Positions 1 through 6,134 of a stretch of 26,567 nucleotides of DNA are shown here, piece by piece. Each line of letters opens with the position of its first letter. The stretch's first letter is position 1. Origin of the DNA: DATLBY01 sp035526665 (GTDB lineage Bacteria > Acidobacteriota > Terriglobia > Bryobacterales > Bryobacteraceae). Where the stretch lies: contig DATLBY010000414.1 in assembly GCA_035526665.1 (NCBI GenBank), positions 1 to 26,567 of the forward strand. The letters are read 5' to 3'. The notes under the pieces are model-generated. The model searched no databases, was not told the origin of the DNA, and saw only the letters and a list, made by a program, of their open reading frames with translations. Position numbers and translations under genes: made by a program.

Positions 1-720
1 GGGGAGCGAACCTGCATACCCATTTCCTCGCGCGACGGTAACATCCTGCTTCCTGTCCAGATTACGCCGCTGGGACCCGATGGCAAGCTCTACAATCCGC
101 GCGGCGCCTATACCTATACGGAGGCAGCGGTTTTGCACGGCCGCTGGCAAGGCGACGGCCTCCGATGGGAAATGTCGGATCTGATCCGTGGCGATCCCGC
201 ACGCTCCACTCGAGGCATGGACGAGCCGACGATTGCATTCCTTCATGAGCGGCGTCTGTTGATGGTGCTTCGAGGTTCCAATGACCGGCAGCCCGAGCTG
301 CCCAGCTACCGCTGGTTCTCCTTGTCTTCGGATGGAGGCCGCCGCTGGGAAGCGCCCAAACCCTGGACGTACCAGGACGGGGAGCCGTTTTTCAGTCCAA
401 GCGCCTGTTCGCAACTTGTGCGCCACTCGTCGGGACGCCTGTTCTGGCTGGGTAACATTACGCCGGGGAACCCGCGAGGCAACCGGCCGCGATATCCCTT
501 CGTGATGGGGGAGGTGGACGGCCGAACCGGTCTGCTGTTGCGCCGGAGCGTGCGGGTAATCGACACGCTACGGCCGGGTGAGGATCCGATTCTTTCCTTA
601 TCGAACTTCTATGCCCGCGAGGACCGTATCAGCCGCGACATCGTCGTGCACATGACCCGGTTGTTTGCTCGACCGGCTGCTTGGTCCGGCAATGCCTATC
701 TGTACCGCGTAAATGTGTGA
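1..720 (+). CDS. Sialidase/BNR-repeat family protein, 3' part only
   Basis: The frame is open from base 1 to the TGA at 718-720, so the gene begins upstream of the window and only its last 239 residues are visible. The fragment contains a clear Asp-box (BNR) signature, SSDGGRRW, at about residues 109-116, preceded by a DEPT segment typical of the strands between Asp-boxes in six-bladed sialidase-type propellers. Such proteins are usually exported glycan hydrolases (exo-alpha-sialidase-like) or non-catalytic propellers. The catalytic Arg triad and Tyr/Glu pair cannot be judged because the N-terminal part is missing. The stop lies 7 bp from the stop of the convergent MmcQ/YjbR gene, so there is no room for a separate terminator. 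The fold call is fairly secure. Sialidase activity is not shown, and BNR proteins of Acidobacteriota often act on unknown sugars. Confidence 0.7.
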   Translation, partial: GERTCIPISSRDGNILLPVQITPLGPDGKLYNPRGAYTYTEAAVLHGRWQGDGLRWEMSDLIRGDPARSTRGMDEPTIAFLHERRLLMVLRGSNDRQPELPSYRWFSLSSDGGRRWEAPKPWTYQDGEPFFSPSACSQLVRHSSGRLFWLGNITPGNPRGNRPRYPFVMGEVDGRTGLLLRRSVRVIDTLRPGEDPILSLSNFYAREDRISRDIVVHMTRLFARPAAWSGNAYLYRVNV

Positions 721-727
721 TGTGCCG

Positions 728-1072
728 TCAGTCGAATTGCCCTTGTATCTTTTTCGGCAGCTTCGCCAGAATTAAAACGTAGGCTTTTCGAACGTATTCC
801 TGGATCTCGGCCGCCGTTAGCGCCTCCCTGGTCTGCAGGGCTACCCAATTGGCCCGTGCCAGGTAAGGCGCCGGAACGACTCCCGCCCTTTCCACCAAAT
901 CTGAAAAATCTTCGGGAGCGCATTTGAAGGACAGCCAGTGATCGCCCGGTTCAAGCGCGGCGACGGCAAACATCTTCCCGCCGATTTTGAATACCAGATC
1001 GTTACCCCACTGCACGGTTTCGGTCGCGTGGGGAAGGGAGAGACAGTATTGGCGGATCCGATCGATATCCAT
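728..1072 (-). CDS. MmcQ/YjbR family protein (DUF419)
   Basis: A 114-residue protein of the usual length for the MmcQ/YjbR family, small alpha/beta proteins with a CyaY-like fold that are annotated as DNA-binding without a defined role. Recognisable family features are the N-terminal helix ending in CLSLPHATETVQWG, the strand FKIGGKMFAVA, the WLSFKCAPEDF segment and the PAPYLARANWVAL block. The ATG at 1072 has only a weak purine stretch (GGAAA) upstream. It does have TAGCTT, a -10-like hexamer, six bases before the ATG, so the mRNA may be leaderless. It is divergent from the LarA-like gene, with 85 bp between the starts, and convergent with the sialidase fragment. Its cellular function is unknown. 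Confidence 0.8.
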   Translation of the reverse strand: MDIDRIRQYCLSLPHATETVQWGNDLVFKIGGKMFAVAALEPGDHWLSFKCAPEDFSDLVERAGVVPAPYLARANWVALQTREALTAAEIQEYVRKAYVLILAKLPKKIQGQFD

Positions 1073-1078
1073 GTTTCC

Positions 1079-1084
1079 AAGCTA
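1079..1084 (-). promoter_or_regulatory. Putative -10 hexamer for a leaderless MmcQ/YjbR mRNA
   Basis: On the minus strand TAGCTT (TANNNT) lies exactly six bases upstream of the ATG at 1072, which would put the transcription start at or next to the start codon. No convincing -35 box or Shine-Dalgarno sequence was found. The same spacing occurs at two other genes in the window. Confidence 0.35.
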
Positions 1085-1145
1085 CCCCTAAATTCGCAGG
1101 CCGGGCGCGCCTGCCAGGGAGACCTTACGCGGTCCCTGCGCGAGA

Positions 1146-1151
1146 TATAAT
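1146..1151 (+). promoter_or_regulatory. Consensus TATAAT -10 box abutting the LarA-like start codon
   Basis: A perfect TATAAT sits six bases upstream of the ATG at 1158, with no Shine-Dalgarno sequence between. If it is used, transcription would start at about the A of the ATG, giving a leaderless message. The -35 region (around 1122-1129, CCTTAC) is poor, so this remains a prediction. Confidence 0.5.
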
Positions 1152-1157
1152 TCGATC

Positions 1158-2447
1158 ATGAATTTCTCCCGCATGCTGCTGGTCCGGCAGCACTTTCCGG
1201 ACAGACGACTTCACGACATCGCTGGCGAAGTCAAGAAGCAGCTTTCCAGCGCCGGCTTCGGCTCGCGTCTCAAGCCGGGAAGCCGGATCGCTATCGGCGT
1301 TGGCAGCCGCGGCATACGGAACATTGCCACCATTGTTCGTGCCGTAGTGGACTTCTGGAAGTCGCAAGGCGTTCAGCCGTTCCTGTTCCCGGCTATGGGG
1401 AGCCACGGAGCGGCCACCGCGGAAGGTCAGGCGGATGTGCTGGCGCACTACGGGATCCACGAAGCGACCATGGGCTGTCCGGTAATCAGCCAGTTGGAGG
1501 TCATTTCCCTCGGGAAAACCTCGGACAACATCGAGGCCTTCATGGATCGCCAAGCGTATGAGAGCGATGGCGTGATGCTAATCGGGCGGGTCAAGTGGCA
1601 CACGGATTTTGCCGGCAAAATTGAGAGCGGACTCTTCAAAATGATGGCCATCGGCCTGGGCAAGTTCGCCGGAGCACAACGTTATCACACGTACGCCTAC
1701 AAGCTTGGGCTGGAACATGTTATCCGCACGGTGGGACGCCAGGTCTTGGAAACCGGCAAGATCCTGGGCGGGCTGGCTGTTCTGGAGGATGCCAACCACA
1801 ATACTGCTCAAATTACCGCCGTACCGGTGGAGAGCATGGAGAAAAAAGAGGAAGAGCTGCTGGCGCTGGTGAAATCCTGGATGGGACGCATTCCTGTCTC
1901 GGGCGTGGACATCCTGATTCTGGACGAAATCGGCAAAAACATCAGTGGCGCCGGCATGGATACGAAAGTCGTGAACCGCGGTGTCTACGGACAATACAAT
2001 CCGTGGGATACAGCGCCGCCGGTGGAGCGCGTATTTGTTCGCGATATCAGCGACCACAGCTACAACAATGGCGTCGGCTTGGGCATGGCGGACGTGGTGC
2101 ACGACCGGCTTCTGGCAAAAATCGACTGGACACCGACCATGATCAACTCGCTGACTGCCTCGACGCCGGCTGCTATCCGTACTCCCATCCACTTTCCCTC
2201 CGATCGCACTTGCCTGGAGAAGATCGCTCCCACCGTGGGTAAATTCGACATGCGAGAGGTGACGATGTGTTGGATTCGCAATTCTCTCGAACTAGGTTTA
2301 ATAGGGCTTAGTGAGAATCTGTTGCCTGAGATAGTGAGTAACAAAAATCTTGAGGTAATGGGACCGGCGGAATCGTTAGAGTTTGATACCAATGGGAATC
2401 TATCGAAGTTACCGGTTACAGAACACTACTTAGAAACAGCCCAGTAA
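1158..2447 (+). CDS. LarA-like (DUF2088) protein, lactate racemase-fold homologue
   Basis: 429 residues. The N-terminal half has a Rossmann-like region with a PAMGSHGAAT glycine loop (about residues 84-93). It is followed by RVKWHTDFAGKIESG and FKMMAIGLGKFAGAQ (about residues 144-175), the block in which the LarA/DUF2088 superfamily carries its conserved His and Lys residues. LarA is the nickel-pincer lactate racemase. This divergent branch lacks the classic SGGRK loop spelling, so another 2-hydroxyacid racemase or an unrelated redox role is possible. No signal peptide is visible, so it is probably cytoplasmic. The last ~165 bp (from about 2281) are clearly AT-richer than the rest of the gene, while the reading frame and family-like C-terminus remain intact. 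The ATG at 1158 is favoured because TATAAT lies just upstream. No lar nickel-cofactor genes are visible here. Confidence 0.7.
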   Translation: MNFSRMLLVRQHFPDRRLHDIAGEVKKQLSSAGFGSRLKPGSRIAIGVGSRGIRNIATIVRAVVDFWKSQGVQPFLFPAMGSHGAATAEGQADVLAHYGIHEATMGCPVISQLEVISLGKTSDNIEAFMDRQAYESDGVMLIGRVKWHTDFAGKIESGLFKMMAIGLGKFAGAQRYHTYAYKLGLEHVIRTVGRQVLETGKILGGLAVLEDANHNTAQITAVPVESMEKKEEELLALVKSWMGRIPVSGVDILILDEIGKNISGAGMDTKVVNRGVYGQYNPWDTAPPVERVFVRDISDHSYNNGVGLGMADVVHDRLLAKIDWTPTMINSLTASTPAAIRTPIHFPSDRTCLEKIAPTVGKFDMREVTMCWIRNSLELGLIGLSENLLPEIVSNKNLEVMGPAESLEFDTNGNLSKLPVTEHYLETAQ

Positions 2448-2485
2448 TTAGAAGGTAGGAATGGGGCGGGGCAGGCGGGAAATTA

Positions 2486-2514
2486 TAAGGGAGAGGATAC
2501 CATCCTCTCCCTTA
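2486..2514. terminator. Hairpin terminator between convergent LarA-like and Flp pilin genes
   Basis: A perfect 13-bp inverted repeat (2486-2498 with 2502-2514) with a 3-nt loop, placed between two convergent stops. The flanking T tracts are short on both strands, so efficiency is uncertain. The arm shares an 11-base word with the ribosome-binding region of the pilin gene. Confidence 0.6.
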
Positions 2515-2528
2515 AATTTGTTAGGTGG

Positions 2529-2729
2529 TTAGCTACCCTGAGACGCGGCAGACGACATCGTCGACGCGACCTTGGAGAAAATGGTGCTGATGCTGGTGGC
2601 GACACCAGGCATGATCGCACCGGCCGCAACGGCTACGAACCCGGCCATCAAGGCGTACTCGATGAGGTCCTGTCCGCGGGTATCTCTCCAAATTCTCAAT
2701 TTCCAAACCAGATTGGTTATACGTTTCAT
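2529..2729 (-). CDS. Flp/Fap-type IVb pilin
   Basis: A 66-residue prepilin. A short basic leader ends in Gly19, followed by QDLIEYALMAG and a hydrophobic helix rich in Ala and Val. Cleavage after Gly19 would give a mature protein with Glu5 and Tyr6, the hallmark of Flp-family type IVb pilins assembled by Tad systems. The C-terminal part, with Ser/Ala-rich turns, is typical. The ATG at 2729 has a strong ribosome-binding site (GGGAGAGGA) upstream. No tad/cpa assembly gene or prepilin peptidase lies in this window, so it is an orphan pilin that presumably uses machinery encoded elsewhere. It is separately transcribed: a terminator for the DUF362 gene lies upstream and a hairpin downstream. Confidence 0.88.
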   Translation of the reverse strand: MKRITNLVWKLRIWRDTRGQDLIEYALMAGFVAVAAGAIMPGVATSISTIFSKVASTMSSAASQGS

Positions 2730-2736
2730 GTAAGTT

Positions 2737-2747
2737 ATCCTCTCCCT
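2737..2747 (-). promoter_or_regulatory. Strong RBS of the pilin gene, repeated in its terminator
   Basis: AGGGAGAGGAT on the minus strand ends seven bases before the pilin ATG. The identical 11-mer is found in the 5' arm of the downstream hairpin. The 3' arm is therefore fully complementary to this RBS. Confidence 0.6.
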
Positions 2748-2830
2748 GCAACCGTGTCGTTTATGTTGCTAAGCCAAAGTACCATCACCTATCTCTTCGA
2801 CGAATCAGCACAAATCCTTAGAAGCCTTAG

Positions 2831-2853
2831 AAAAAACGCCTGATAGGCAGGCG
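2831..2853 (-). terminator. Intrinsic terminator after the DUF362 gene
   Basis: Minus-strand CGCCTG - 5-nt loop - CAGGCG followed directly by TTTTTT is a textbook rho-independent terminator. It lies about 48 bp after the DUF362 stop, closes the toroid/DUF362 transcription unit and insulates the pilin gene. Confidence 0.85.
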
Positions 2854-2900
2854 ATAAAACAGGGTGACCAGCTGGATATTGTTTGCAAGTAACCATGTGT

Positions 2901-3872
2901 CTATGACTTACGGAGATGCGCGAACTCTTTAATGAGTGCAAAGTTTTGACTGACATTCTCAATTCTTTCGCCGCGCTGCTCAATCCACTCAGTTGCCAGG
3001 TTGCCGTCGGCGGCCCCCGTGAGGTAGCTGAGGCCATTTGGGTCCACTCCCATGACCCGGCAGCAGCTGGCATCGACCGCCACCAGGTCTGAGCCGAAGA
3101 TGAGCACTCCACAGTGCTTGGGAGTGCCCTGGATGGGGCCGTTGCCTTCCATGCCAACGATTCCATCCACGATTGCGAATGATTTCCGTCCCAAAATGCG
3201 ATTTAAGGCGAGGATGGAGGGCGTGATGCCAAAGAAGTGGAGCTGATTTTTGGGCCAGCCATACACGGCGCCGGGCACAACGCCGAAATAATTTTTCATG
3301 GAAGCGGTAACGCCCGACCAATGGTGGGTCTTCAGCTTGGGCATGGAAACGATCAGGTCGGCCCGCACAGCGGTATTGGCAAGATAGATACCGCTGCTGT
3401 CCACGAAATGCTTTACAAATGAGACATCGTCGCGATTCAAATCGACGAACCGGCGCTCAAACTGAGGTATCGCGGAGAAGTAGGATGCCTGCTCGGCTAC
3501 ATCCAAGGTGTCGCGCCGGTGGCCTGGGCCCTCGCCTATGATCACTTCAGCAGCTCCCAGCCGCTCAAAGGCCTCCACCGCCGCGGCAACCACCCGCGGA
3601 TCCGTATTGATGCAGGTATCGGCGCTGAATTCCACCAGATTGGGTTTGAGTAGCACATTTTTGCCTTTGACCCGTAAGCCGCATTCCGAGAGCCCGCGGA
3701 TAATATGATCCAGCAGGTCCTGCTCATAGGAAGCCGCCTTCAGGATGGCCACGGACGAGGCAGTGCGGGGCCCCGACGGCTTCTCCTGGCCCCGATGAAT
3801 GGCGGCATAGCCTGTCGCCAGCCCTGCGCCGGCCAGCGGCAGAAATTTACGCCGATCCATTGTTTTCTTCAT
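2901..3872 (-). CDS. DUF362 domain protein with Tat signal peptide
   Basis: 323 residues. The N-terminus MDRRKFLPLAGAGLATG is a twin-arginine signal (RRKFL), so the protein should be exported folded, which in this family often goes with a bound cofactor. The body matches DUF362: VLLKPNLVEFS (about residues 73-83), the GEGPGHRRDT loop, SMPKLKTHHWSGVTASMKNYFG (shown here only as landmarks around residues 177-198), and the C-terminal VAVDASCCRVMGVDP block. DUF362 has no settled biochemical role; some members are fused to 4Fe-4S ferredoxin domains, but no such cluster motif is visible here. The ATG overlaps the stop of the upstream toroid gene as ATGA, so the two are translationally coupled. An alternative start four codons later (MDRRKF) would give an equally good Tat signal. 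Confidence 0.83.
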   Translation of the reverse strand: MKKTMDRRKFLPLAGAGLATGYAAIHRGQEKPSGPRTASSVAILKAASYEQDLLDHIIRGLSECGLRVKGKNVLLKPNLVEFSADTCINTDPRVVAAAVEAFERLGAAEVIIGEGPGHRRDTLDVAEQASYFSAIPQFERRFVDLNRDDVSFVKHFVDSSGIYLANTAVRADLIVSMPKLKTHHWSGVTASMKNYFGVVPGAVYGWPKNQLHFFGITPSILALNRILGRKSFAIVDGIVGMEGNGPIQGTPKHCGVLIFGSDLVAVDASCCRVMGVDPNGLSYLTGAADGNLATEWIEQRGERIENVSQNFALIKEFAHLRKS

Positions 3873-4822
3873 GCGGACGTCCGGCCGGCTAACGAGTCAG
3901 GCAACCCGAGAATGCAGTGCTCTTCAGCCGCTTCCCCCAGAGACTGGATGGCGGCGAGTAGGATATCTTGCGACGGGCCGCCGCCAGCCGCGGGAGGGGA
4001 TTGCTGTCTGCTGAGAAGGCCATAATTGCGCAGGCAGATTTTTAGCCAGGCTGTAGCCAGAGGTGACGTGCTTCCGCGCCAGTAATCCTGGGCGCGCGCC
4101 AAGCTCGTTGTCGCCTCGGCACGGCGATTTGCTAGTAGCCCTAATAGAGCCAGTGCCGTGGTATCGGGGAAGGAGGGTAGCCAAGTGCGCAGAACCCGGC
4201 GGTTGCCATAGTTCCATCCGCCATCCTGGCAGCGCCGGTCCAACAGCATTCGCTCGGCCAGGTCGATACGCGCGCGTACGCCTGCCAGGTTGATGCGATT
4301 TCCAAACGTCACCGCCGCCCGATTCAACGCGATGATGGCGTGGGCTGTGGGTTCCACCCAGGACGAGGTGTTTGGCCTCCAGGGCCAGCCTTGCAAGCCG
4401 TAATCACACTCATTCGGTACCGGGTTAATGGCGGCGCGGGCCCGCGCGAGGAATCCGCCTTCGGCGCCGACGGTCTGGATCATCCAGTCGACGGTCCGGA
4501 TCAGGTGCGAGTCACAGATGCCGCGCGCTGCGTAGAGATTGATGCAGAGAGCAGAAGTCCAATTGGCTTCAGCGATTTGCGGAGAAATTTGCCAGCCGGC
4601 CTGCGGCAATTCCCAGGAGCGGATCAAATTCCAGGCGCGCGCCACCTGCGGCGCCGAAGCCGGATTCTGGCTGAGCGCCAGCGTCGCGTACACAGTAGGC
4701 TCAATCCAGGACTGTTTTCCGGGAAAATAGCCCCAGCCGCCGTCGGAATTTTGCGTTTTTTGAAGGAATTGAAGACGTGGCGAAGTTGGACCAAGGCTCA
4801 CATCTATCTTATCGACCAACAT
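3869..4822 (-). CDS. Prenyltransferase/squalene-oxidase repeat (alpha/alpha-toroid) protein
   Basis: 317 residues with repeated QW-type motifs: NSDGGWGYFPG and WIEPTVYATLAL near the N-terminus, SSWVEPTAHAIIAL in the middle and CQDGGWNYGN towards the C-terminus. These define an alpha/alpha-barrel of the squalene-cyclase/prenyltransferase superfamily. It is about half the length of a squalene-hopene cyclase, and the catalytic DxDD acid motif is not visible, so terpene cyclisation is not supported. A binding or partner role for the co-transcribed DUF362 protein (4-nt overlap) is more plausible, but that is inference. No signal peptide is visible. The ATG at 4822 lies inside a long inverted repeat that follows the tRNA-Arg gene and has no good Shine-Dalgarno sequence. 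A GTG at 4801 is another possible start. Homology begins by about residue 18. Confidence 0.75.
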   Translation of the reverse strand: MLVDKIDVSLGPTSPRLQFLQKTQNSDGGWGYFPGKQSWIEPTVYATLALSQNPASAPQVARAWNLIRSWELPQAGWQISPQIAEANWTSALCINLYAARGICDSHLIRTVDWMIQTVGAEGGFLARARAAINPVPNECDYGLQGWPWRPNTSSWVEPTAHAIIALNRAAVTFGNRINLAGVRARIDLAERMLLDRRCQDGGWNYGNRRVLRTWLPSFPDTTALALLGLLANRRAEATTSLARAQDYWRGSTSPLATAWLKICLRNYGLLSRQQSPPAAGGGPSQDILLAAIQSLGEAAEEHCILGLPDSLAGRTSA

Positions 4823-4847
4823 CGCAAGTACTTTAGTACTGCGATGT

Positions 4848-4850
<3 letters not shown>
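4816..4850 (-). repeat. Inverted repeat linking the tRNA-Arg 3' end to the toroid gene start
   Basis: Ten paired bases (4816-4825 with 4841-4850), one bulged A (4826), then six more (4827-4832 with 4835-4840) around a TT loop. In the minus-strand RNA one arm contains the CCA end of tRNA-Arg and the other contains the ATG of the toroid gene. There is no T tract, so it is more likely a processing or translation-control hairpin than a terminator. Confidence 0.6.
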
Positions 4851-4924
<74 letters not shown>

Positions 4925-4946
4925 GTGCCCTTCTGTTGATTCTAAT

Positions 4947-5306
4947 CTACCGCCGCCCGGCGGCGCAGAACCCAAGCCAAACTCCGGCAAACCCACCCAG
5001 AACACTCCCTAGCACGTAAAAAAGGGCTGTCCACACTTGCCCGTTCCGAAGTACCGCCAACGTCTCGTATTCAAACGTTGAAAATGTAGTGTACCCGCCC
5101 AGAAACCCGACTCCCAGCAAAAAACGCCAGCGTGAGTCGGCGCCGCCGAACACCCCCATCAGCACCCCTATTAAGAAGGAACCGCTCACGTTAATCCCCA
5201 GGGTCGTGGCTGGCCCAGCCCCGAACTGAATGGCCGCCCAATATCGCAGGACGGATCCCGCCGCCCCGCCCAATGCGACCAGCGCAAAGCGCTCCAACTG
5301 GATCAT
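4947..5306 (-). CDS. crcB: Fluoride ion exporter CrcB/Fluc
   Basis: 119 residues, the standard length of a single Fluc subunit, with four hydrophobic segments. Family signatures are GGAAGSVLRYW in TM1, INVSGSFLIG (the conserved Asn of TM2) and GGYTTFSTFEYE in TM3, whose phenylalanines line the fluoride pathway. Fluc proteins work as antiparallel dual-topology dimers in the inner membrane and lower cytoplasmic fluoride. Only one copy is present, as expected for homodimers. The start at 5306 has a spaced GGAG upstream. A fluoride riboswitch was looked for in the leader, but only partial resemblance was found. The gene is followed by tRNA-Arg on the same strand after 22 bp. Confidence 0.95.
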   Translation of the reverse strand: MIQLERFALVALGGAAGSVLRYWAAIQFGAGPATTLGINVSGSFLIGVLMGVFGGADSRWRFLLGVGFLGGYTTFSTFEYETLAVLRNGQVWTALFYVLGSVLGGFAGVWLGFCAAGRR

Positions 5307-5475
5307 TCCGCAGGGGGCTCCGCGCCGGGTAAAGGAGGCAGCATAGGACTTCTGGCAGTCTGCCAGGAATCTTTAGAATAGCCCGCGCACCATTGCCGTC
5401 GCCAGTTGTCACTTTCGCTGAGAGAACTCCAGACGTACTTCCACTTCTTGATAGCCCTTTACGGAAAACTATTCA

Positions 5476-5495
5476 GCTGCCGGTACTACGGCAGC
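5476..5495. other. Hairpin in the crcB/receiver-gene intergenic region
   Basis: A perfect 7-bp stem (5476-5482 with 5489-5495) with a 6-nt loop, about 87 bp upstream of the receiver-domain gene. No T tract follows. It could be an operator or a leader element. The rest of the 275-bp gap (5307-5581) holds a 6-bp hairpin at 5352-5366 and only weak promoter-like hexamers. Confidence 0.35.
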
Positions 5496-5581
5496 CAATG
5501 TGCTGATGAATATTTGTTCACACAGTTGCAGCATTTTGCCACCGGTTGCAGCCCCATTTTGCTGAGAAAGGATGTCCTTCC

Positions 5582-6082
5582 ATGCTTTCTACCACGAAAA
5601 AAGTACACACCTCTCTGGTTAACCTTGAAAATTTTTCCATACTGTTGGTTAGCCCCTACCCCGAAGATCTCACAGCGGTACGCCGGATTTTGCATCACAG
5701 CGACTGGCAGATCGCCCGTAGCGACGGGGCCAAACAAGCGGCTAAACACCTGACCCAAAACGCGTGTTCCATCCTCATTTGCGAACGCGACCTGCCTGAT
5801 GGAAGCTGGAAGGACGTCCTGCAGCAAACCGCCTCCCTGCAGCACCCGCCGATGATTCTGGTGATGTCACGGCACGCCGACGAAGGCTTATGGGCTGAAG
5901 TTCTCAATTTAGGCGGTTACGACGTGTTGCTGAAACCCTTCGACAATCATGAGCTAACCCGCGTAGTTGGTATGGCTTGGCGTCATTGGAGCGGCTCCTT
6001 TCTCGGAAAGAAGGCCAACTCGGCGTCGGCCAGTGTCTCTGGCACTTATCCACGTGCCGACTTCTCCATTGCTGTGTCTTGA
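5582..6082 (+). CDS. Response-regulator receiver-like protein with altered acidic site
   Basis: 166 residues from the ATG at 5582, chosen because GAAAGGA lies about 10 bases upstream. An in-frame start 12 codons earlier has no such site. The fold is CheY-like: SILLVS (beta 1), ILICERDLPDG (beta 3), MILVMSRH (beta 4) and DVLLKPF (beta 5) with the conserved Lys at 118 and a Ser at 96. The two acidic residues normally after beta 1 are replaced by Ser-Pro. The usual phospho-acceptor position aligns with Glu68 instead of Asp, although Asp70 two residues on could serve. It is a stand-alone domain with no output module and no histidine kinase nearby. A glycosyltransferase gene follows after 52 bp. 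It may be a phosphorylation-independent adaptor or regulator. Confidence 0.75.
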   Translation: MLSTTKKVHTSLVNLENFSILLVSPYPEDLTAVRRILHHSDWQIARSDGAKQAAKHLTQNACSILICERDLPDGSWKDVLQQTASLQHPPMILVMSRHADEGLWAEVLNLGGYDVLLKPFDNHELTRVVGMAWRHWSGSFLGKKANSASASVSGTYPRADFSIAVS

Positions 6083-6095
6083 TCCCGGCCGTCGT

Positions 6096-6128
6096 ACTTC
6101 TGGAAACCCGGAAGTTTAGCGGTAAACT
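6096..6128 (+). promoter_or_regulatory. Two overlapping, mutually exclusive hairpins before the glycosyltransferase
   Basis: Hairpin 1 pairs 6096-6103 with 6108-6115 (one G-U). Hairpin 2 pairs 6113-6118 with 6123-6128 around GCGG. They share bases 6113-6115, so only one can form fully. Hairpin 2 ends six bases before the GTG start of the next gene, which has no visible Shine-Dalgarno sequence. Confidence 0.35.
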
Positions 6129-6134
6129 CCTATA

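Noticed and set aside
2748..2800. Sigma54 promoter upstream of the pilin (minus strand TGGTAC...TTAGC)
   Set aside because: The GG and GC elements are not separated by the required ten bases.
5307..5420. Fluoride riboswitch in the crcB leader
   Set aside because: The minus-strand leader has GGCGACGG and a later TGCTGCCTCC that loosely resemble the crcB motif, plus a 6-bp hairpin, but the closing stem and the conserved GAUG/CUGAUG elements do not line up. A covariance-model search would settle it.
5406..5753. 115-residue ORF overlapping the receiver-domain gene
   Set aside because: It has no recognisable domain, lies in another frame of a gene with clear homology, and has no RBS.
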